This document shows, piece by piece, positions 24,618-34,474 of a stretch of 64,000 nucleotides of DNA. The translations under genes and the position numbers were made by a program. Numbering within the stretch: position 1 is the first letter of the stretch; every line of letters starts with the position of its first letter. The stretch is from Microglena sp. YARC. Taxonomy: Eukaryota; Chlorophyta; Chlorophyceae; Chlamydomonadales; Chlamydomonadaceae. The stretch is taken from positions 16,664,502-16,728,501 of the forward strand of contig CM039466.1 in NCBI GenBank assembly GCA_022414725.1, in the 5' to 3' direction. Below the pieces are notes generated by a model. It was given only the letters and a program-made list of their open reading frames with translations. It was not told the origin of the DNA and searched no databases.

Positions 24618-24650
24618 TACAAATAACATAATGCATATCAGATAAATGAA
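24185..24650. repeat. (ATC)n and (AAT)n trinucleotide arrays
   Basis: CATCAT repeats at 24188-24260 and AATAAT repeats at 24490-24615, with one decayed copy of the exon 7 end plus donor at about 24395-24425. Confidence 0.9.
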
Positions 24651-24661
24651 GCATCTTTTAC

Positions 24662-24814
24662 CTTGAGGAATAGGATGGGGTGCTGAAGTCCTCCGTGTTC
24701 TCCCATTTGCCGGTCAGGACTTCCCGTCTGCCACCTTCCGACTCGACGGTCACAGAGCTGTTCAGCGCAGTCAGCTTTGCCAGTGTGTTGGCTTGGTACT
24801 TGTAGAACTCATAT
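24662..24814 (-). CDS. Exon 7: start of PA14 domain
   Basis: Acceptor CATCAG before 24814. The frame reads (R)YEFYKYQANTLAKLTALNSS, then VTVESEGGRREVLTG, KWENTEDFSTPSYSS. In the fibrocystin family a PA14 domain follows the IPT block, opening with an aromatic-rich strand, a xLxxLT motif and a D/E-F-x-x-P segment. This exon fits that pattern. Length is 153 nt, ending CTCAAG with donor GTAAAAG. A decayed copy of the acceptor side sits at about 24960-24995, inside a GT-rich tract. PA14 is a sugar-binding-type fold found in many surface proteins; nothing here suggests a toxin. Confidence 0.75.
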
Positions 24815-25898
24815 CTGATGCACGGGCACCGGGTGCGGTGGGTGGGTGTGGAGGTGGGTGCGGATGGTGTAAGGTGGGTGTGGGTGGGCGTGGGCGTGGG
24901 CGTGGGCGTGGGTGTAGGTGTGGGTGGACGTGTATGTGTAGGTGGCTGTGTTGGCTTGGTAACTTGGAACTCATACTCGATGCCACGGGCACCTAGGTGG
25001 CAGGTGGGATTGGGTGTGGAGGTGTGTGGCGGTGTGTGGGAGGTGGTGTAGGTGTGTGTGTGTGGGGGGGGGGGGGGGGGGGGGTGGGGGGGGGGGGTCA
25101 ACTTACTTCTGGCCATGTACCTTGATGCCTAAGGCGGGGTTGGGTAGAGGCTGAGTGGAGTGTGTGTGTGTGCAAGTGCGAGTGTGTGTGTGTTCGGGGG
25201 GGGGGTGGGGTGGGCGATTGGGTGGGGTGGGGTGGGGGTGGATTTTACCTGGCCATTGTACCCTTGATGGCTATAGGCGGGGGGTTGGGTAGAGGTGAAG
25301 TGGGTGTGGGTGAGTGGGTGTTGGGTAGGGGCCAAGTGGGGGGGGGTGCGTGGGCGGGGGGGGGTGTGGGGGGGGGTGGGGGGGGGGGGGGGGGGGGTGG
25401 GGGGGGAGGGGGGGGGGGGGGGGGGGGGGATTTACCTGGCCATGTACCCTTGATGGCTATAGGTGGGGTTGGGTAGAGGTGAGTGGGTGGGTGTGTGCAA
25501 GTGCGAGTGTGTGTGTGTTCGGGGTGGGGGTGGGTGGTGGGGGGGATTTTACCTGGCATGTACCCTTGATGGCTATAGGCGGGGTTGGGTAGAGGTTGAG
25601 TGGGTGGGTGTGTGCAAGTGCGAGTGTGTGTGTGTTCGGACAGGTGGGTGTGGGTGTGGGTGTGGGTGAGGGGGGGGGGGGTGAGGGGGGGGGTTGTGCG
25701 AGTGTGTGTGTGTTTCGGGGGGGGGGGGGGGGGGGATTTACCTGGCCATGTCCCCCTGATGGCTGAATGGGGGTTGGGGTAGAGGTGAGTGTGTGGGTGC
25801 ATGTGTGTGTGTGAGAGATTTTGAGAGAGAGGGTGTGTGTTGTGTGTGTGTGTGTGTGTGTGGACGGGGGGAGGTGGGGGGGGGGGGGGGGAATTTAC
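24815..25898 (-). repeat. Intron 6: donor copies, then one acceptor copy
   Basis: Exon 6 end plus donor (ATGGCCAG|GTAAAT) recurs at about 25.73, 25.54, 25.43, 25.24 and 25.11 kb, split by GT-rich and poly-G tracts. One acceptor-side copy of exon 7 lies at about 24.96-24.99 kb. Confidence 0.8.
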
Positions 25899-26110
25899 CT
25901 GGCCATGGTCCCCCTGATGGCTGAAGAAGGCGGGGTGTAGCCCGAGGGCTGGGCTTGAGTGACGCACACCACCTGAGTGTAGTTTGAAGAGACCACATTG
26001 CAGCTAGCACCACCAGGCAGCAGCACCTGAATGCTGTCCCCTAGTCCTAGAGCAAGAGAGGGAAATCCGCGGCCGCTGATGGTGACAGTGGTGCCCCCAG
26101 CTATGGATCC
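25899..26110 (-). CDS. Exon 6: IPT domain 3
   Basis: Acceptor CAG at 26111-26113. The exon reads GSIAGGTTVTISGRGFPSLA, then LGLGDSIQVLLPGGASCNVV and SSNYTQVVCVTQAQPSG. That is a near-complete IPT/TIG domain with the conserved GG-TTVTI-G-GF, the C-x-V pair and the NYT-x-VVCVT strand. The 212-nt exon ends GCCAG before donor GTAAATTC, leaving two bases that exon 7 completes (Arg). Five or six further copies of the last ~25 bases plus donor lie at 25.10-25.78 kb. The reading of this exon is free of indels. Confidence 0.88.
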
Positions 26111-27194
26111 CTGGTTACAGTAAGGATATGCAGGTATGGTGTAAATACATGGTGTGTGGTGTGGGTTGGGTTTGGTTTGGTAAGGTTGGTTTGGGTTGGA
26201 TTGGTTTGGTTTGGTTTGTTTGGTTTGGTTTGGTTTGGATTGGTTGGGTTGGGTTGGTTGGGTTGGGTTGGGTTGGGTTGGGTTGGGTTGGGTTGGGTTG
26301 GGTGGGTTGGGTTGGGTTGGTTGGGTGGTTGGGTTGGATTGGGTGGGTTGGGTTGGGAAGGGTTGGGGTGGGATGTAGCAGGGCTGAATCTACCTCAACT
26401 TCAGTTTGACATGGATGTTGATAGTGACAGTGGTGCCCCCAGCTATGGAACCCTGGTCACAAGAAGGAGGGGTGGGGAGGGGTGGTGTGGTGTTGTGGTG
26501 TGGTGTGGTGTGGTGTGGTGTGGTGTGGTGTGGTGTGGTGTGGTGTGGTGTGGTGTGTGTGAGTCAGGGTGGGTTGGGGGTGGGACTTGCTCAACCACGA
26601 ATGGTATCTGTTGATAATGAAGGCGGCTACTGATGGTGACTCATCACATTGCCCTGTATTACAGCCAGCCACATGCGCACCTGTGCGGGTGACACCCTAT
26701 CCATTACAGCATGGAGCTGGAACAGGTACGGGTGGCAAGACCAGTCTCATGTTTTCGCCCTGTACACCTCATCGACATGAAAACAAAGTCGCCTAGAACA
26801 CAAACAGCAGGCACATAACACAGCAGTGCCATCTATGAAAAGAAAAAAAATCTCAACTTCCAAGATATGTCACAATGACACTTCTTAGGACGTGGTGTTA
26901 AGGGAACCGGCTTGTAAGTATGCGTTGGACGGGCTTACATCACAGTGCCCTGTATTACAGCCAGCCACATGCGCACCTGTGCGGGTGACACCTTGTCAAT
27001 TACAGCGTACAGCTGGAACAGGTACGGGTTTCCCTGAGCGTGCCCTCTAAAATAGCCAGCCACATGCGCAGCTGTGCGGGTGGCACCTCATCCATGTGCA
27101 CTGTACACCTCATGCACACCAAAGGACACCTACAATACAAGCAGCAGGCACACAACCTAGCAGTGCCCTCTATTACAGCCAGCCACATGCGCAC
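26111..27194 (-). repeat. Intron 5: donor copies, (GGTTG)n and acceptor copy
   Basis: Copies of the exon 5 end plus donor (TCACCCGCACAG|GTGCGC) at about 27.06-27.08, 26.96 and 26.68 kb. An acceptor copy of exon 6 (CCAG|GGTTCCATAGCTGGGGG) lies at about 26.43-26.46 kb, and (GTGGT)n and (GGTTG)n arrays at 26490-26560 and 26160-26380. Confidence 0.8.
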
Positions 27195-27459
27195 CTGTGC
27201 GGGTGACACATCATCCATCACAGCGTATAGCTGGAACAAGTACGGGTTTCCCTGAGCGTCAGGTGTGTAGGCGGTATATGGGATGGTTGGAATCCCTCCA
27301 GCCAATCTCGCCTCGAAGATGATGGACATGTTGGCTTTTGAGGAGACGGCCAAGCCAGGGACACTGGCATCGATGCTGTATTCTGATGGGTCGGGCATGG
27401 TGCAGCCTATCTCGTACATCCCTTTCCGCAGGCGGTTGAAGGTTAGGTACTGGTAGACC
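27195..27459 (-). CDS. Exon 5: end of IPT-like module 2 and start of IPT 3
   Basis: The acceptor CTCACAG ends at 27460. The frame reads VYQYLTFNRLRKGMYEIGCT, then PSEYSIDASVPGLAVSSKAN and a tail YLFQLYAVMDDVSPAQ. The exon is 265 nt and ends in phase 0 at CACAG, with donor GTGCGC. The last residues (DDVSPAQ) join exon 6 (GSIAGGTTVTISG) to make a textbook IPT opening, which fixes this donor although the frame stays open a little further. The first ~60 bases plus acceptor are copied tandemly at 27.46-28.13 kb, and the last ~50 bases plus donor at 26.64-27.12 kb. Confidence 0.85.
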
Positions 27460-28130
27460 CTGTGAGGAGGGGGAGGCGGTACAGGTGAGGCATCGTGCAG
27501 CTGATTTTGTACTGCCTTCTCTGCAGGCGGTTTAAGGTCAGGTACTGGTAGACCCTGTGAGAAGGGGGAAGCGGTACAGATGAGGCATGGTGCAGCTGAT
27601 CTTGTACATCCCTTTCCAGAGGCGCTTGAAGTTCAGGTACTGGTAGACCCTGTGAGGAGGGGGGGGGGGGGGGGGGGGGTACAGGTGAGGGATGGCGCAG
27701 GTAATTTTGTATTGCCCTTTCCGCAGGCGGTTGACGGTTAGGTACTGGTAGACCCTGTGAGGAGGGGTGGCGGTACAGGTGAGGCATGGCGCAGCTGATC
27801 TCGTACATCCCTTTCTGCAGGCGCTTGAAGTTTAGTACTGGTAGACCCTGTAAGGAGGGGAGGCGGTACAGGGGAGGGGATGGTGCAGCTGTATTGTACT
27901 GCCTTATCTGCAGGCGGTTTAAGGCCAGGTACTGGTAGACCCTGTGAGAAGGGGAGGCGGTACAGATGAGGCATGGTGCAGCTGATCTCGTACATCCCTT
28001 TCTGCAGGCCCTTGAAGGTTAGGTACTGGTAGACCCTGTGACGAGGGGGAGGCGGTACAGGGGAGGGATGGTGCAGCTGATCTTGTACTGCCTTCTCTGC
28101 AGACGCTTGAAGGTCAGGTACTGGTAGACA
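27460..28130 (-). repeat. Intron 4, distal part: acceptor-side copies of exon 5
   Basis: Seven units of ~90-120 bp. Each has a pyrimidine-rich CTCACAG acceptor followed by GTCTACCAGTACCT and about 50 more exon bases. Most of the exon-derived frames stay open. Confidence 0.85.
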
Positions 28131-29438
28131 CTCCGTCTTTTTTTTTTACTGCATCCTGCACCGATAGCCCCCAACGTAGATAGCTCAAATGTTTCCAACC
28201 AAACACCAAACACCAAACACTACAGGCTCAGTATTGACACCTGAACTGAAGCTGCACTACTATCCAGCCACTACTCACCCTGTCATGTCATCTCACTGCA
28301 TCCTGCACCTACAGTCACCAACCTTGTGAGTACCAAGATCCCCCACCCAAGCAACCCAACTCCACCACCCAACTCCAAACACCAAGCACTACTGGAGCAG
28401 TATTGACACCTGCACTGAAGCTGTACTACTAGCCAGCCACTACTCACTCTGTCTTCTGTTTCTACTGCATCCTGCACCTACAGTCACCAACACTGATAGA
28501 TCAAACGTCCCCCACCCTAGCAACCCATCTCCGCCACCCAACTCCACCACAAAACACTGAACACCCAACACTACTGGAGCAGTATTGACACCTGCACTGG
28601 AGCTGTACTACTAGCCAGCCACTACTCACTCTGTAATGCCATCTCACTGCATCCTGCACCTACAGTCACCAACACTGATAGCGCCAACGTCCAATGCTCC
28701 ACACCCTGCTACTCCCTCCACCACCAAACACCCAACACTGTCAGTACAATCTATTATATATAATACCAAGCTTCCACTCAATCTGTAATGTCATCTGACT
28801 GCATCCTGCATCGACAGCCCCCAACGTAGATAGATCAAATGTTCCCCACCAACCACCAACCACCAACCACCAAACACTACTGGGTCAGTATTGACACTGG
28901 CACTGAAGCTGTACTACTGTCCAGCCACCACTCACTCTGTAATGTCATCTCACTGCATCCTGCACCTACAGTCACCAACACTGATAGATCAAACGTCCCC
29001 CACCCTAGCAACCCATCTCCACCACCCAACTCCACCACAAAACACCAAACACCCAACACTACTGGAGCAGTATTGACACCTGCACTGGAGCTGTACTATT
29101 AGCCAGCCACTACTCACTCTGTAATGCCATCTCACTGCATCCTGCACCTACAGTCACCGACACTGATAGCGCCAACGTCCAATGCTCCACACCCTGCCAC
29201 TCCCTCCACCACCAAACGCCCAGCACTGTCAGTAAAATATATTATATACCGGTATACTAGCATTAGAGCCCGTCGTACCGACGGGAAGACCCCCGTGGCC
29301 ACCTGGGCGACAGGTCAGCAAGATATGGAACCAAAGCCCCAAGTGGCTAGGCCAAAAGGGGCTGAACATGCGCCAGACACGCACTAATTCCGTGACAACA
29401 CACTATTATAATATAGATAATACCAAGCTTCCACTCAC
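28131..29438 (-). repeat. Intron 4, proximal part: donor-side copies of exon 4
   Basis: Seven units of ~150-180 bp. Each contains TAGGTGCAGGATGCAGT and a GTGAGT-like donor, as in exon 4 (GGTGCAGGATGCAGTCAGAT). The switch to acceptor-side copies is sharp at about 28.13 kb. Confidence 0.8.
29258..29415. mobile_element. Dispersed repeat R3, copy 2, inserted in an intron
   Basis: The intron repeat unit at 28741-28790 reads CTATTATATATAATACCAAG without interruption. Here the same unit is split after TATTATATA by about 165 bp that starts TACTAGCATTAGAGCCCGTC and carries a CCGTCGTACCGACGGG hairpin. This acts as an empty-site comparison and supports a real insertion. The end structure does not identify the class; a Helitron or a small DNA transposon are both possible. 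Confidence 0.55.
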
Positions 29439-29616
29439 TCTGTAATGTCATCTGACTGCATCCTGCACCGATAGTCCCCAACGTTGATAGCTCCGATACA
29501 AAACTGAGCCCCAGCAGCTTCGTTCCGACAATCGTTGTTCAGTTGCCAGGTAGCATCACCGTACACCTTGACAGCCTGGCCAGGGGGGCCTGCCACAGGC
29601 TGGACAAACCTCAAGG
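29439..29616 (-). CDS. Exon 4: IPT-like module 2
   Basis: The acceptor CTTTACAG precedes 29616. In frame it reads TLRFVQPVAGPPGQAVKVYG, then DATWQLNNDC and CIGAINVGDYRCRMQSDDITE. The VxPxxGxPGQxVxVxG opening and the spaced cysteines resemble the second, less regular IPT of fibrocystin-type proteins. The 178-nt exon ends with GA before donor GTGAGTGG; exon 5 gives the third base (GAG, Glu). No stop occurs in the frame. The intron downstream (28.1-29.4 kb) carries repeated copies of the final TGCAGGATGCAGT-containing piece with its donor. Confidence 0.8.
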
Positions 29617-29643
29617 CTGTAAAGAAGAGAAGGAGGGGGGATT

Positions 29644-29677
<34 letters not shown>

Positions 29678-30298
29678 AGATTTTGATTTTTGGCTACGCG
29701 TAGCTTCTACGCGGCTACTCTGGCTGGCTGTATTTCGCCAATCCTGATGCAACCAGTGCACTGTAATCAGCTTTCTAGCTGTATTCAGGGCTTCAGCAAA
29801 GTTGTGAATATTGGCTACGTGTAGCAGCTTCTGTGCGACTATTGTGCGGCTACTGTGCAGCTTCTGTGTAACCAAGACGCTGATATTGTACCAGCTTCTG
29901 TGCGGCTACTGTGCAGCTTCTGTGATACCAAGACAGTGATATTGTAGCAGCTTCTGTGCGGCTACTGTGCGGCTACTTTGCAGCTTCTGTGCAACCAATA
30001 CGCAGTTATCGTAGCAGCTTCTGTGCAGCTACTGTGCAGCTTCTGTGATACCAAGACAGTGATATTGTAGCAGCTTCTGTGCGGCTACTGTGCGGCTACT
30101 TTGCAGCTTCTGTGCAACCAAGGAGGGTTGGGTAGAGGTGAGGGTGTAAGAGTGGGGTTGGGGGGAGGTGTGTGTGTGTGGTGATGGTGTGGAGTTGGGT
30201 GAAGGTGTGTGTCTGTGTGTGTGAGAGAGTGGTGATAGTGTGGGGTTGGGTGAAGGTGTGTGTGTGTGAGAGAGTGGTGATGGTGTGGGGTTCGGTGA

Positions 30299-30344
<46 letters not shown>

Positions 30345-30365
30345 TGATGGTGTGGGGTTGGGTGA

Positions 30366-30422
<57 letters not shown>

Positions 30423-30499
30423 AGTGGTGATGGTGTGGGGTTGGGTGAAGGTGTGTGTGTGTGTGTGTGAGAGTGGTGATGGTGTGGGGTTGGGTGAAG

Positions 30500-30530
<31 letters not shown>

Positions 30531-30878
30531 TGGTGATGGTGTGGGGTTGGGTGAAGGTTTGTGTGTGTGTGTGAGAGTGGTGATGGTGTGGAGTTGGGTG
30601 AAGTTGTGTGTGTGAGGAGGTGATGGTGTGGAGTTGGGTGAAGGTGAGGGTGAGGGTTGGGAAGAGGTGAGGGTGTCTGTGTGATTTGTACTGTGCAGCT
30701 TCTGTGCAACCTAGACGCGTAGCAGCTTCTGTGCAGATTCTGTGCGGCTACTGTGCAGCTTCTGTGCAACCAAGATGCGTAGCAGCTTCTGTGCAGCTTC
30801 TTTGCGACCAAGATGCTGATATTGTAGATCCCAGCACCCAACCAACACCCAACCAACATCCACACAGGCACATCTTAC
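29617..30878 (-). repeat. Intron 3: poly-G, exon-3-like copies and (GT)n arrays
   Basis: AGAAGCTGCACAGTAGCCGC-type units fill 29.82-30.13 and 30.69-30.82 kb. At 30.79-30.84 kb a piece reads like exon 3 (GGATCTACAATATCAGCATC for GGAGTCTACGATGTCACCGT). (GT)n-rich units of ~60 bp lie at 30.15-30.68 kb and a poly-G at 29648-29675. Confidence 0.75.
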
Positions 30879-31011
30879 TTGGTGTCCAGGAGGGATCATA
30901 GTTGAAAGCGCCAGCCATGGTATTAGACTCAAAGCCCCCGTCACCATCCGCAACCAAGACGGTGACATCGTAGACTCCAGGGAGGGGTGTCTCTGCCGTC
31001 TGGCATGCAAT
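30879..31011 (-). CDS. Exon 3: end of IPT domain 1
   Basis: The acceptor (CAG) lies at 31012-31014. The exon starts in phase 0 and reads IACQTAETPLPGVYDVTVLV, then ADGDGGFESN and a FNYDPSWTP tail. This is the C-terminal half of an IPT domain (CxTxxxPPGxYxVxVxVDG). It follows exon 2 without a gap in the domain. Length is 133 nt, leaving one base (A) before the donor GTAAGATG; exon 4 supplies CC to make Thr. Upstream (31.0-32.5 kb) the intron holds about ten imperfect copies of this acceptor plus the first ~60 exon bases. Confidence 0.85.
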
Positions 31012-32540
31012 CTGAATGGGGGGAAGAGTGGATGGGAGGAAGAAGTGGATGAGTGGAAGAGTGGATGAGTGGATGAGTGGTGGGATTATCAACTCCCAAA
31101 AGAAAAGATTGACGTCTAAGAGCCCAGAGAAAGGGTGTCTATGACGTCTGACATGCAATCTGAAGGGTGGGGAGAGTGGATGGGAGGAAGAAGTGGATGA
31201 GTGGAAGAGTGGACGGGGGGTTGGGGGGAAGAGTGAATGGGGGGAAGAGTGGATGAGTGGTGGGACTATCGACCCCCGAAACATAGTTGCATAGTAGACC
31301 TCAGGGAGGGGTGTCTTAGACGTCTAGCAAGCAATCTGAAGGGTGGATGGGGGGAAGAGTGGATGAGTAATCGGACTAAGGACCCCCAGAAAAAAACAGT
31401 GATGTCGTAGACTCCAGGGAGGGGTCTCTCTGACGTCTGGCATGCAATCTGAATGGGGGGAAGAGTGGATGGGGGGAAGAGTGGATGGGGGGAAGAAGTG
31501 GATGGGGGGGAAGAAGTGGATGGAGGGAAGAAGTGGATTGGGGGAAGAGTGGATGGGGGGAAGAGTGGATGGGGAAGAGTGGATGGGGGAAGAGTGGATA
31601 GGGGGAAGAAGTGGATGGGGGAAGAGCAGATGATTGGATGAGTGGTGGGATTATCGACTCCCAGAATAAAATATTGGCGTCTAAGAGCCCAGAGAAAGGG
31701 TGTCTCTGGCGTCTGACATGCAATCTGAAGGGTGAGATGAGGGGAAGAGGGGATGAGTGGTTGGACTATCGTCCCCCAGAAAAAACAGTGATGCCTTATA
31801 TGTCTCAGACGTCAAACATGCAATCTGAAGGGTGAGATGAGGGGAAGAGTGGATGAGTGGTTGGACTATCGTCCCCCAGAAAAACAGTGATGCCTTATAT
31901 GTCTCTGATGCCAGACATGCAATCTGAAGGGTGGGATGGGGGGAAGAGTGGATGAGTGGTTGGACTATCGACCCCCAGAAAAAACAGTGATGCCTTATAT
32001 GTAGGGAACGGCAACTTATATTAGTGTTTGAAAAACTAATATTAACTTATATTATTACAGTGTCACAATAATATTAGTTGTTCAAATTAATTCGAATTTC
32101 TGGTGAGACGGCTCATCCGACTAATATTATATAATATTATATAATATTATTTATTCACTAATATTATATAACATAGCCGACCCGTACTTATGTGTCTCTG
32201 GCGCCAGGCATGCAACCTGAAGTGTGGGATAGGGGGAAGAGTGGATGAGAGGAAGAGTGGATGAGCGGTGTGAATATTGATCCTCAACAAAGACAGTGAC
32301 ATAGTAGACTCCAGAGAGGGGTGTCTCTGGCGTCTGACATGCAATCTGAAGGGTGGGATGGGGGGAAGAGTGGATGAGGGGAAGAGAGGATGAGTGGAAG
32401 AGGGGATGCGGGGCAAAGTGGACGGGGGGCAGAGTGGATGAGGGGTGGGACTATTGATCCTTAACAAAGACAGTGACAACATAGACTCCAGGGAGGGGTG
32501 TCTCTGGCGTCTGACTTGCAATCTGAAGGGTGGGATGGGG
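31012..32540 (-). repeat. Intron 2: ~ten acceptor-side copies of exon 3
   Basis: Units of ~90-190 bp, each with CCTTCAG|ATTGCATG and a CAGAGACACCCCTCCCTGGA-like stretch on the minus strand, separated by CATCCACTCTTCCCC filler. Some copies keep the exon frame open. Confidence 0.85.
32002..32186. mobile_element. hAT-like MITE with (TAATATTA) palindromes
   Basis: Begins TAGGGAACGGCAAC and ends GCCGACCCGTA, imperfect terminal inverted repeats. It is flanked by CTTATATG and CTTATGTG (7 of 8 match), an 8-bp target duplication as expected for hAT elements. The neighbouring intron repeat units carry the uninterrupted CCTTATATGTCTCTG, an empty site. The interior is AT-rich palindromes; no transposase. 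Confidence 0.7.
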
Positions 32541-32663
32541 GGAAGGGTAGATGAGTGGTGTGACTGTCTATCAAAAACAGAGACGTCATAGAGCTCAAAC
32601 ACCCAACCAACACCCAATCACCCATCCACCCAACCAACCAACATTCAAACCCTACACACTCCT

Positions 32664-32748
32664 GTCAGGAATAGCTAGGCTACGGGAGCTGTTTAGGACA
32701 TCTAGATCTAGATGTCCTGAACAGCTCTCGTAGCCTAGCTGTTCTGAC
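32664..32748. repeat. 85-bp near-perfect hairpin
   Basis: Two arms of about 42-43 bases with only a few mismatches, meeting at TCTAGATCTAGA with no loop. It lies in intron 2 of the giant gene. It could be a snap-back transposon remnant or a small-RNA precursor; sequence alone does not decide. Confidence 0.8.
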
Positions 32749-32939
32749 AATAATGCGTATTCTAGAGTGGAACAGATTACCCAGCGGTCGCGAACACTGC
32801 CACTCAGGGTCTTACTATGAGGCAACTTGGTACTGATCTAGATTCCACCACCGTCCTGCGTCTGACGGGACTCGAACACGCACGCACACACACAGAGGAG
32901 ACAAGAAAGTGACTCACCACGGAATCTCAAGCGACTCAC

Positions 32940-33051
32940 CACTGAATCTGAGCTGAGATGAGTATTGACGGCACATGGATAGGGACCCACGAACACCTGG
33001 TTGGCTCCTAAGTATCTATCCTGGGAAAAGCCTGTGCCTGAAATTAACACA
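32940..33051 (-). CDS. Exon 2: core of IPT domain 1
   Basis: The acceptor is CACCCAG at 33052-33058. The 112-nt exon begins with the single base that completes exon 1's codon and reads VLISGTGFSQDRYLGANQV, then a VFVGPYPCAV segment. This is the central strand region of an IPT/TIG domain, with the usual cysteine after VGPYP. It ends in phase 0 at CAGTG, with donor GTGAGTCG. A second copy of the exon end plus donor follows at about 32914-32926 (CCGTG|GTGAGTC), an example of the donor duplication seen at other introns. Confidence 0.85.
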
Positions 33052-33059
33052 CTGGGTGT

Positions 33060-33530
33060 GGGGGATGGGCAGGTCGGAGGGATTAGGAGGGTGGAAAATT
33101 TGGTGTCGGGTGGGTGGGTTTTGGGTGGTGGTTGGGTGGATGTTGGTTGGGAGGGTCGAAAGCTGGGTGCTGGGTGGTTGGTTTTGGGGTGGGTTTGGGT
33201 GGTGGGTTGGTGGTTGGGTGGGTGTTGGTTAGGAGGGTCGAAAGTTGAGTGTTAGGTGGTTAGTTTTGGGTTGGTTTTGGGGTGGTGGTTGGTTGATTTT
33301 GGGTGGGTGTTGATTGGGTGGTTGGTTGGGTGTTGGTTGGGTGTGTTGGGGGTGGAGTTGGGGTCGTGTGTTGTGTTGTGCTGTGTTGTGTTGCAGTGGG
33401 GTGGGGTGGGTGATTTGGGGTGGGTGGGTTTGGGTTTTCTGGGTGGGGGTGGGGTGTCGGGTGGGTGGGTGGGTGGGTGGGTGGTGGTGGTGGTGTGTGG
33501 TGGGGGGGGGGGGGGGGGGGGAATTGGTAG
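33060..33530. repeat. GGTTGGGTG-type low-complexity tract
   Basis: Fills intron 1 of the giant gene next to exon 2. It has ~60-bp units at 33.1-33.3 kb and a poly-G at 33500-33520. Confidence 0.8.
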
Positions 33531-33539
33531 GGAGTTGTC

Positions 33540-34465
33540 TGTCATGTTTTATAGAGCACGTATGTGATGTGGGAGCAGGTGTCTGCGGGTGTCTGCGAGA
33601 TATAAAGGCGAATAAACGCAGGCCCGCTGGCAACCTACTCCGTCAGCACTTCTAACCACTTGTATCGACAAGTCCAAAGCGTGTGTCGCAAGCGGCACGG
33701 AAAACGCTTTAGCAGTCACAGGCAGGGCAGGGGATGAAAAGTTAAGAAACTTGATCTGCAGACTGCGAGAAAGGGCGAGGAGCAGGTCCCTAGGGAGGAG
33801 GGAGGCTGGGAGTTGCGAAAGTAGTAGAGTAGTACCTACTCGTAGCGGAATAAGCTACAAAACATTGAACAACTGTTGCGAAGGATCTTGACCGCTGCGA
33901 TGCTGGTAACTCTTGTCATGCGCACTCCAACTATGCGCCAAATGTTTAGGAGCGGAGGTGCCCGGGATCGTTCAAACGCCTGGAGAGACGGAGGCGCGGA
34001 GGCACCGAGAGACGGAGAGAGGGAGAGAGACACGGGTGGAACTTGGGGCTTCAGCCCCGGGACCCAGGGTAGTCCAGAGGGGGCTAAAGCGAAAAATGCT
34101 ATTCGAATTAGCTGCAGCGGTGCCCTCTGGATGTATCTCACAAGCAGCGATGAGTGAAGCATGTTCAGGTTCCGGAAGAGGGGAATATATGTTGCTGCTG
34201 CTACTAGCCTACTGTTGCTACTGCTGCTAGTTGTGGTGGTAATGACATCGAAGATAATCATGCTCATCATATGGGAATGCAAACATCCGGTGCTGCTGTA
34301 ACGGCTGGCATGCTGCTGGTGGTGCTGCTGCCGCTTTTATGTTAACGAGTGGGCGATGCAAACCGGTATGTGAGCATCAAGCGTCGTCGATCAACAAATA
34401 GGACATAATTAGGCTTGAACTTTGAAAGTCATGGGTAGCTTGATCTTTGCGATTCAGTTTTGCAG
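33540..34465. other. Rest of intron 1, no recognised gene
   Basis: Balanced composition with short open frames on both strands (the longest on minus at 33836-34282). No domain or splice-consistent exon is recognised. It lies between exon 1 and exon 2 of the giant gene. Confidence 0.4.
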
Positions 34466-34474
34466 CGTGCTTAC

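Noticed and set aside
26160..26380. (TTGGG)n as a telomeric repeat
   Set aside because: Interspersed with TTGGT and ATTGG variants and lies inside an intron; a plain microsatellite.
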